The notes beneath the pieces were generated by a model. It saw nothing but the letters and a program-made list of their open reading frames with translations. It was not told where the DNA came from and ran no database searches. From assembly GCF_938029845.1 (NCBI RefSeq), contig NZ_CALHGG010000155.1, forward strand, positions 1 through 56,226: a stretch of 56,226 nt of DNA, read 5' to 3'. This document shows, piece after piece, positions 51,416 to 56,226 of the stretch (positions are counted from its first letter, which is position 1; the number at the start of each line of letters is the position of its first letter). This DNA is from an uncultured Capnocytophaga sp. (GTDB lineage Bacteria; Bacteroidota; Bacteroidia; Flavobacteriales; Flavobacteriaceae). The translations under genes were made by a program, and so were the position numbers.

Positions 51416-53890
51416 ATGAAGAAAATAGTCCTATTAGCCTTGGGCTTATTAGCCTCCGGCTATACTTTTGCGCAAACTGATACTTCTGGTAGAAGTCTCT
51501 ATCGTGCCACTCCTGAAAAGAAAACTGCCCTGAAACATACCAAGCTCAAGGTGGATTTCAATTTTTCTAATCAAACCCTTGGGGGAGAAGAATGGCTTAC
51601 AGCAGCTCCTTTCTTCTATCCTACTGACAGCCTTATCCTAGATGCTAAGGCAATGCTTATCCACAAGGTAGCCCTTGATGACCATGGGAAGCAGCAACCC
51701 CTTGCTTACAGCTATGACAAAGATGTACTTCGTATTAAGCTTCCTAAGATCTACAAAAAAGGAGAAACCTATACAGTATATATAAAATATACTGCTCAGC
51801 CTGAGAAGGTTACCGAAAAGGGAAGCCTCGCTATTACCGATACCAAGGGACTTTACTTTATCAATCCCGAAAACAATCCTGAAGGGCCTATGCGACAGAT
51901 ATGGACACAAGGAGAATCGGAAAGCTCCTCTTGCTGGTTCCCTACCATAGACAAGCCCAATCAGAAAACAACTCAGGAGATTGAGATGACCGTGCCTGAT
52001 AGCTTCGTGACCCTTTCCAACGGAGAACTTAAACGCTCCGAGAAAAAGGGCGACCTACGTACTGACTATTGGGTAATGGATAAGCCTCATGCCCCTTATC
52101 TCTTCTTTATGGGGGCAGGCGAATTCGCCGTTGTGAAGGATACTCCTTGGCGAGGCAAAGTGCCTGTGGAATACTATGTAGAGAAGAAATACGAACCTCT
52201 TGCTAAGCGAATTTTCGGTAATACCTCCGAAATGTTGACTTTTTTCTCTGAGCGTTTTGGCTATGACTATCCATGGGCAAAATACGCACAGATGGTTGTC
52301 CGCGACTTTGTGTCCGGTGCTATGGAGAATACTACTGCTGTGAGCCATGCCGAGAGTGCTTACCAAAGTGCTGATGCCCTAAACGACCAAAATTATTGGG
52401 AACCAATCATTGCCCATGAGCTGGCACACCACTGGTTTGGTGATTTGGTAACTACCGAAAGCTGGGCTAATATCACGGTCAATGAGTCCTTCGCCAACTA
52501 TAGTGAATACCTTTGGATTTTCCATAAGTATGGTAAAGATGAGGCGGATTATCACTTGAGCAACAATACCTTACAGTACCTACACCGCGAAGATGATTTT
52601 CTAAAAAACTTAGTGCGTTTTGGCTATGATGTCCGTGATGATGTCTTTGACCTTGTCTCCTATAATAAGGGAGGAGCTATCCTGCATATGCTCCGTCGCT
52701 ACCTTGGTGATGAGGCGTTTTTCCAAGGAATCACCGACTATCTCAAAAGTAACGAATATGGCACTGGTGAAGCACACCAATTGCGTCTATCCTTTGAGAA
52801 AATAAGCGGAAAAGACCTTAGTTGGTTCTTCAATCAGTGGTATTTTGGAAATGGAAATCCTAAAGTAGAGGTAGAAAAACAATATAACGCCTCCCAAAAA
52901 CAACTTATAGTTAAGATACGCCAAACACAGGACGAAAAGCTATATTTCGAGTTTCCTTTGGATATAGATATTTATCAAAATGGCAAAGCTACCCGCCATA
53001 CGGTATGGGTTAGTGCAAAAGGGGAAAATATCTTTACCTTCCCTCTTGACAAGGCGCCCGAACTAGTCAATATCAACCCTGAAGGGGTAATTGTTATGGA
53101 AGAAGAATATCTCAAGAGTGTCAAGGAACTCCTCTACCAAGTGCAACATGCCCCTGAGCTAAAGAGCCGTATGCAGGCAATCACCTCACTTGGGGAGAAC
53201 GAAGGCAAGGAAGTGCTTTTGGCTGCTCTCCGTGATCCTTATTTTAAAGTGCGTAGTATAGCCTTAGAGAGTCTCTCTAACTTTTCTTTGAACAAAAAAG
53301 AATTAGCCCAGGTGGAAAAACTGGCTACTTCCGATCCGAGCAATATAGTCAAATCCGCAGCTATATGGCTTTTATCAAGTTCCAAAGAGAACAAACGCTA
53401 TACCGCTCTCTATGAAAAAGCACTGACTACCCCTTCAGGAGCGGTGAAGAATGCAGCACTGAATGCCATAGCCCTTGCCAACCCTAAGCGCGCTAAGGAT
53501 TTCTTAGAAAAAGCCGATCCTAAGGAGCTTGAGATAGACCAAATCGTAGGTCTTACAGGAGTGATTGCGGATAATAAGATGACACAGTATCTCCCTACCC
53601 TAATGCCTTATTTGGTTAATTATCCATTCCTAGAGGAGGACAATCCCCAAATAGCCGCCGATTTCAAAAAAGCCTACTTATGGGCGATGAGCTTGGACAA
53701 CAAGGAGCTTGTAGAACAAATGCAAAAGGCCTACAAGGACTTTACCCAAGAAGAGAACGGGGATAAGGCTAAACAAGCTATTTGGAAAGTTATAGACGAA
53801 GGTATTGCGCAAAAGAAAAAACTTACAGATACCGCTACTGTCAAAGAACAAATCCAAATGTTGGAAGAGCTTAAGAGTAAGATAAAGTAA
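51416..53890 (+). CDS. M1 family aminopeptidase, exported
   Basis: An 824-aa zinc aminopeptidase. Signal peptide to about residue 20 ('LLASGYTFAQ'). The M1 N-terminal beta domain is followed by the exopeptidase motif 'VSGAMENTTAVSH' (GAMEN, near residue 301) and the zinc site 'HELAHHWFGDLVTTESWANI' (HExxH near 334, third Glu in 'VNESFANY'). The catalytic Tyr is in 'VSYNKGGAILHML'. The C-terminal third is helical with HEAT-like repeats ('LLAALRDPYFKVRSIALESL', 'PSNIVKSAAIWLLSSS'). It trims N-terminal residues from peptides in the periplasm. A -7 box (TATATTTG) lies at 51385-51392. Confidence 0.93.
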   Translation: MKKIVLLALGLLASGYTFAQTDTSGRSLYRATPEKKTALKHTKLKVDFNFSNQTLGGEEWLTAAPFFYPTDSLILDAKAMLIHKVALDDHGKQQPLAYSYDKDVLRIKLPKIYKKGETYTVYIKYTAQPEKVTEKGSLAITDTKGLYFINPENNPEGPMRQIWTQGESESSSCWFPTIDKPNQKTTQEIEMTVPDSFVTLSNGELKRSEKKGDLRTDYWVMDKPHAPYLFFMGAGEFAVVKDTPWRGKVPVEYYVEKKYEPLAKRIFGNTSEMLTFFSERFGYDYPWAKYAQMVVRDFVSGAMENTTAVSHAESAYQSADALNDQNYWEPIIAHELAHHWFGDLVTTESWANITVNESFANYSEYLWIFHKYGKDEADYHLSNNTLQYLHREDDFLKNLVRFGYDVRDDVFDLVSYNKGGAILHMLRRYLGDEAFFQGITDYLKSNEYGTGEAHQLRLSFEKISGKDLSWFFNQWYFGNGNPKVEVEKQYNASQKQLIVKIRQTQDEKLYFEFPLDIDIYQNGKATRHTVWVSAKGENIFTFPLDKAPELVNINPEGVIVMEEEYLKSVKELLYQVQHAPELKSRMQAITSLGENEGKEVLLAALRDPYFKVRSIALESLSNFSLNKKELAQVEKLATSDPSNIVKSAAIWLLSSSKENKRYTALYEKALTTPSGAVKNAALNAIALANPKRAKDFLEKADPKELEIDQIVGLTGVIADNKMTQYLPTLMPYLVNYPFLEEDNPQIAADFKKAYLWAMSLDNKELVEQMQKAYKDFTQEENGDKAKQAIWKVIDEGIAQKKKLTDTATVKEQIQMLEELKSKIK

Positions 53891-53900
53891 TTTTTAGAGG

Positions 53901-53939
53901 TTAGTGACCAGTGGTCAGTTTTTGACTACTGGTCACTAA
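53901..53939. repeat. 16-bp inverted repeat of TAGTGACCAGTGG words
   Basis: TTAGTGACCAGTGGTC pairs with GACTACTGGTCACTAA (one G-T pair) around a 7-bp loop, 11 bp after the aminopeptidase stop. It may end transcription but lacks a clear T-run. The same words occur at 16744-16762. Confidence 0.65.
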
Positions 53940-53965
53940 TTAGTAATACCTAGATCATTATAACA

Positions 53966-54862
53966 ATGAAAAAAGTATTTCTTTTATATGGGATCTGTCT
54001 ATGTTTATTTGCTTGTAGAGAGCAATCAGGGAAAGAACAACAGAGGATTACTATCTTGCAAGATAGTATAAAGACTACCTCTGCTGAAGATGTAGAAGAG
54101 AAAGATATAACGGTCGATCCACAGCTTGTAAAGATAATCACGGAAGCCTTGCAGCGAGTGGATACACTTTACAAAGGGGAGGATTTGACCTATTCCTATA
54201 TCTATAATGATACATTACCTATTTCTGAAACGATAATTAAGGTAGGTAAATTCTTTGACCAACAGCCCTATGTAGTGGTCAATAGCACTTGGGAAGATAG
54301 GTTGATAGAAGTATATAAAATAGAGCAAAATCACACCTTTAGGAAGAAATTTTTTTATATAAGCTCTTGGATGGAGTTTGCAAGAGATTCTATTTTTGAT
54401 GTCAATGGAGATGGAATCAATGATCTTTCAATAACGTGGTCTGGTACAGGGGCACTTAATTATAATCCTACTTATATCTATTTGTTTGATCCTAAGACAG
54501 AGACTTTTTCTGAGCGTTACGAATTTGAGAATGCTGATTTTTTCCCAAAAGAGCAGGTAGTGCGAGGGGTACAAACAGGCTTCTCAGGGGTAGCTGGTTT
54601 GTACAAATACAAGTGGATAGGCGACCAATGGGTAGCACAGGAATATATTTATCCTGATTATATCTCCAATGGAAAATATTTTATACGAACCCAAAAGGAA
54701 GGACCTTATCCCTCACGAAAGGATGGAGAGCTTTTGCACAAAATACCAGAGGAATACCTTGGTTTAAAAGATCTTAGTTGGTTTCTTATGTATGATACAG
54801 ATAGCGAGCTGCCATTCCTCCAACAAACCTTAGAAGAAAGAAAAATGGAGGGAAATAAATAA
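53966..54862 (+). CDS. Lipoprotein of unknown function, 298 aa
   Basis: Signal peptide with lipobox 'CLCLFAC' (Cys near residue 17). The mature part has a helical start, then strand-rich segments. 'RDSIFDVNGDGINDLSITWS' resembles the DxNxDGxxDL calcium-binding loop of FG-GAP/VCBS-type repeats and of XAC2610-like proteins. 'VQTGFSGVAGLYKYKWIGDQ' and 'WVAQEYIYPDYISNGKYFIR' form the C-terminal sheet. A surface or periplasmic binding role is plausible but unproven. The GNAT gene follows by 24 bp. Confidence 0.65.
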   Translation: MKKVFLLYGICLCLFACREQSGKEQQRITILQDSIKTTSAEDVEEKDITVDPQLVKIITEALQRVDTLYKGEDLTYSYIYNDTLPISETIIKVGKFFDQQPYVVVNSTWEDRLIEVYKIEQNHTFRKKFFYISSWMEFARDSIFDVNGDGINDLSITWSGTGALNYNPTYIYLFDPKTETFSERYEFENADFFPKEQVVRGVQTGFSGVAGLYKYKWIGDQWVAQEYIYPDYISNGKYFIRTQKEGPYPSRKDGELLHKIPEEYLGLKDLSWFLMYDTDSELPFLQQTLEERKMEGNK

Positions 54863-54886
54863 AGTAAAATAAATAAACCAAAACAA

Positions 54887-55417
54887 ATGAAAACACTCCA
54901 CACTACACGTCTTTTGCTCCGTCCTTGGGAAGTCTCCGATGCCCAGGCGCTATATATACAAGCACATAACCCTATCATAGGCAAAAGGTGCGGTTGGCCT
55001 GCTCACAAAAGTGTAGAAGAGAGCCGAGAGATTATTGAAAAGGTACTTCGCAGACCTCACTCTTTCGCTATTTGTCTATCTGATAACACCCTTATTGGGA
55101 GTATCGGTCTGCTTTTACAAGGGGAAAGTAGGCTTTCTGTAGGTGAAAATGAAGCCGAAATAGGTTACTGGTTAGGAGAAGACTATTGGGGCAAGGGGTA
55201 TATGACAGAAGCTGCATTACAAATTATACACTATGCCTTTGAGGAGTTGTCTCTTACTCAGTTGTGGGCGGGTGTATACAAGGAAAATATAGCCTCACAG
55301 CGGGTTATTGAAAAATGCGGTTTTCGCTATCATCATACCCTTGAAGATTTTTTGTTTCCACTTATAGGGGAGCGACATACGTCTTTGGTATATACACTTC
55401 AAAAAGATATGCAGTAA
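54887..55417 (+). CDS. GNAT family N-acetyltransferase (RimJ/RimL type)
   Basis: A 176-aa enzyme with the RimJ/RimL/ribosomal-type GNAT layout. 'LHTTRLLLRPWEVSDAQALY' is the opening strand and helix; 'SFAICLSDNTLIGSIGLLL' and 'EAEIGYWLGEDYWGKGYMTE' form motif A with the acetyl-CoA loop (WGKGYMTEA); 'LWAGVYKENIASQRVIEKCG' is the typical final 'N..S..v.eK.GF' motif. It transfers acetyl groups from acetyl-CoA to an amine, possibly a protein N-terminus or small molecule; target unknown. Confidence 0.9.
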   Translation: MKTLHTTRLLLRPWEVSDAQALYIQAHNPIIGKRCGWPAHKSVEESREIIEKVLRRPHSFAICLSDNTLIGSIGLLLQGESRLSVGENEAEIGYWLGEDYWGKGYMTEAALQIIHYAFEELSLTQLWAGVYKENIASQRVIEKCGFRYHHTLEDFLFPLIGERHTSLVYTLQKDMQ

Positions 55418-55443
55418 TCCAGTTTTAGATTAAAGGTGATATA

Positions 55444-56031
55444 ATGAAAACAGTTCTTTCATTAATTTTTTCAGCTATAACTTTGTGTGGTAAATCTCAA
55501 ACTATACAAAGTAAATTAGACTATTGTGCTATTTTTATCCCTGATGAAAACTACAAAAATTATTCTATTGAGGACTATAAGGCACATGGTAAAGCGTTTA
55601 TAAAGACAGAGAAAAAGCTCTTGAATGATGAGCTGAAAATTTTCAGTCATTCTCATTGTATAATAATCTCTGACGATGATCCCAAATGTAGTGTTACAAA
55701 GGCTTTAGAAAACAAGTTGAAGTCCTTAGAAGATATTGAAATTCAGTTCAATGGGAAATCTATCATTATCGATACTACCTTTGTAGAGCTGGGCACTGAG
55801 ATGATGATTCCCTACAAGGTAAAATATCAGAAAAAGAAAAAAGAAACTCTGATGAAGCTTACCTTTGAGAATGTTTTATGGACATCAGCAGGGGGATTTC
55901 ATCGCTATGATATTTATTTGGTAGCTAAGAATGACCAATTGACAGTATCTAAGATAAAGGCTTTTTATATTTCAAAAGAGTTTGACAGCTATGGCAAAGA
56001 AAAAACAGGGGTGATTTACCCTACCAAATGA
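55444..56031 (+). CDS. Exported hypothetical protein, 195 aa
   Basis: A signal peptide is present ('LIFSAITLCGKSQ'). The mature part is a mixed alpha/beta domain with charged helices ('DYKAHGKAFIKTEKKLLNDE') and strands ('IEIQFNGKSIIIDTTFVEL', 'TLMKLTFENVLW', 'RYDIYLVAKNDQLTVSKIKA'). No family or motif is recognised. It starts 26 bp after the GNAT gene and is likely co-transcribed with it. A strong hairpin follows. Confidence 0.6.
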   Translation: MKTVLSLIFSAITLCGKSQTIQSKLDYCAIFIPDENYKNYSIEDYKAHGKAFIKTEKKLLNDELKIFSHSHCIIISDDDPKCSVTKALENKLKSLEDIEIQFNGKSIIIDTTFVELGTEMMIPYKVKYQKKKKETLMKLTFENVLWTSAGGFHRYDIYLVAKNDQLTVSKIKAFYISKEFDSYGKEKTGVIYPTK

Positions 56032-56061
56032 GAAGTATACAACAAATATTAGAGTTATTAA

Positions 56062-56102
56062 TTTAAGTTTCGCAAGCTATTTCTGAGCTTGCGAAACTTA
56101 AA
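56062..56102 (+). terminator. Hairpin after the 55444 gene
   Basis: Perfect 17-bp stem TTTAAGTTTCGCAAGCT and its complement around a 7-bp loop. The T-run is weak (TAAATAAAAG), so strength as a terminator is uncertain. Confidence 0.6.
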
Positions 56103-56152
56103 TAAAAGATTCTTTCTTAGCAATAAAAAACAAATATTTGACTGAAAACACA

Positions 56153-56226
56153 ATGAAACACCTCCTATTACTCTTTTGCTTGGTTACAGCCCCTATATGG
56201 GCGCAACAAACGAAAACCATACACGT
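56153..56226 (+). CDS. Exported protein, 5' end only
   Basis: ATG at 56153 begins a signal peptide (MKHLLLLFCLVTAPIWAQ) and the frame stays open to the window edge. Only about 24 residues are visible, so the family cannot be named. It starts 50 bp after the hairpin at 56062-56102, which suggests a new transcription unit. Confidence 0.5.
   Translation, partial: MKHLLLLFCLVTAPIWAQQTKTIH

Noticed and set aside
53901..53939. Insertion-sequence end or MITE
   Set aside because: The inverted repeat is made of the same words found in other gaps, has no target duplication, and no transposase is nearby.

Overview
The window looks like chromosomal DNA from a Flavobacteriia species, most likely Capnocytophaga or a close relative. 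The evidence is a moderately AT-rich genome, a SusC/SusD pair, Bacteroidetes-type promoters (TTTG, about 19-20 bp, then TAnnTTTG) ahead of many genes, almost no Shine-Dalgarno sequences, and an aspA/dcuB/fumarate-reductase set typical of capnophilic fermenters. The genus is an inference from gene content; no 16S gene is present.

Layout. 1-2.5 kb: a leftward envelope operon (small membrane protein, lipoprotein, exported protein, SIMPL-like protein). 2.5-5.7 kb: an accessory patch with an integral-membrane terpene-cyclase-like protein, a HipB-type regulator whose hipA partner seems reduced to a 14-codon stump, and unknown proteins. 5.8-9 kb: a Na+/H+ antiporter and aspA. 9.4-14.2 kb: an isolated susCD pair with its own promoter and terminator. 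14.3-30.6 kb: mostly housekeeping genes (msrA, HAD phosphatase, argS, an MMPL-type exporter, mtnN, asnA, patatin, a ketosynthase/methyltransferase pair, glmS) mixed with exported beta-barrel proteins.

30.8-39.4 kb: an 8.6-kb integrative element in the 3' end of an initiator tRNA-Met gene. It is bounded by a perfect 20-bp direct repeat. It carries a tyrosine integrase, a 952-aa TOPRIM/SF3 primase-helicase, a divergent repressor with two operator copies, a PIN toxin with a frameshifted antitoxin, and an accessory operon with a structured leader and a tandemly duplicated module that includes two previously unlisted small ORFs. Two origin-like iteron clusters built on TTTTGTACCG lie near the two ends. 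No capsid, terminase, relaxase or conjugation gene is visible, so a P4/PICI-like phage satellite or a cryptic integrative replicon is the best description. This element is the most novel item here.

39.9-56.2 kb: dcuB, then leftward sdhCAB (fumarate reductase/succinate dehydrogenase), mfd, two large exported metallopeptidases (M13 and M1), a flavin reductase-like protein, a GNAT acetyltransferase and small exported proteins. AspA (aspartate to fumarate), DcuB (dicarboxylate exchange) and the SdhCAB complex together form a plausible fumarate-respiration route. Many host intergenic gaps hold word-like low-complexity repeats (ATTGGCAAATTGG, TAGTGACTAGTGAC, GTGAAAAGTGAA types) that sometimes overlap promoters, form hairpins, or run into the 3' ends of genes.
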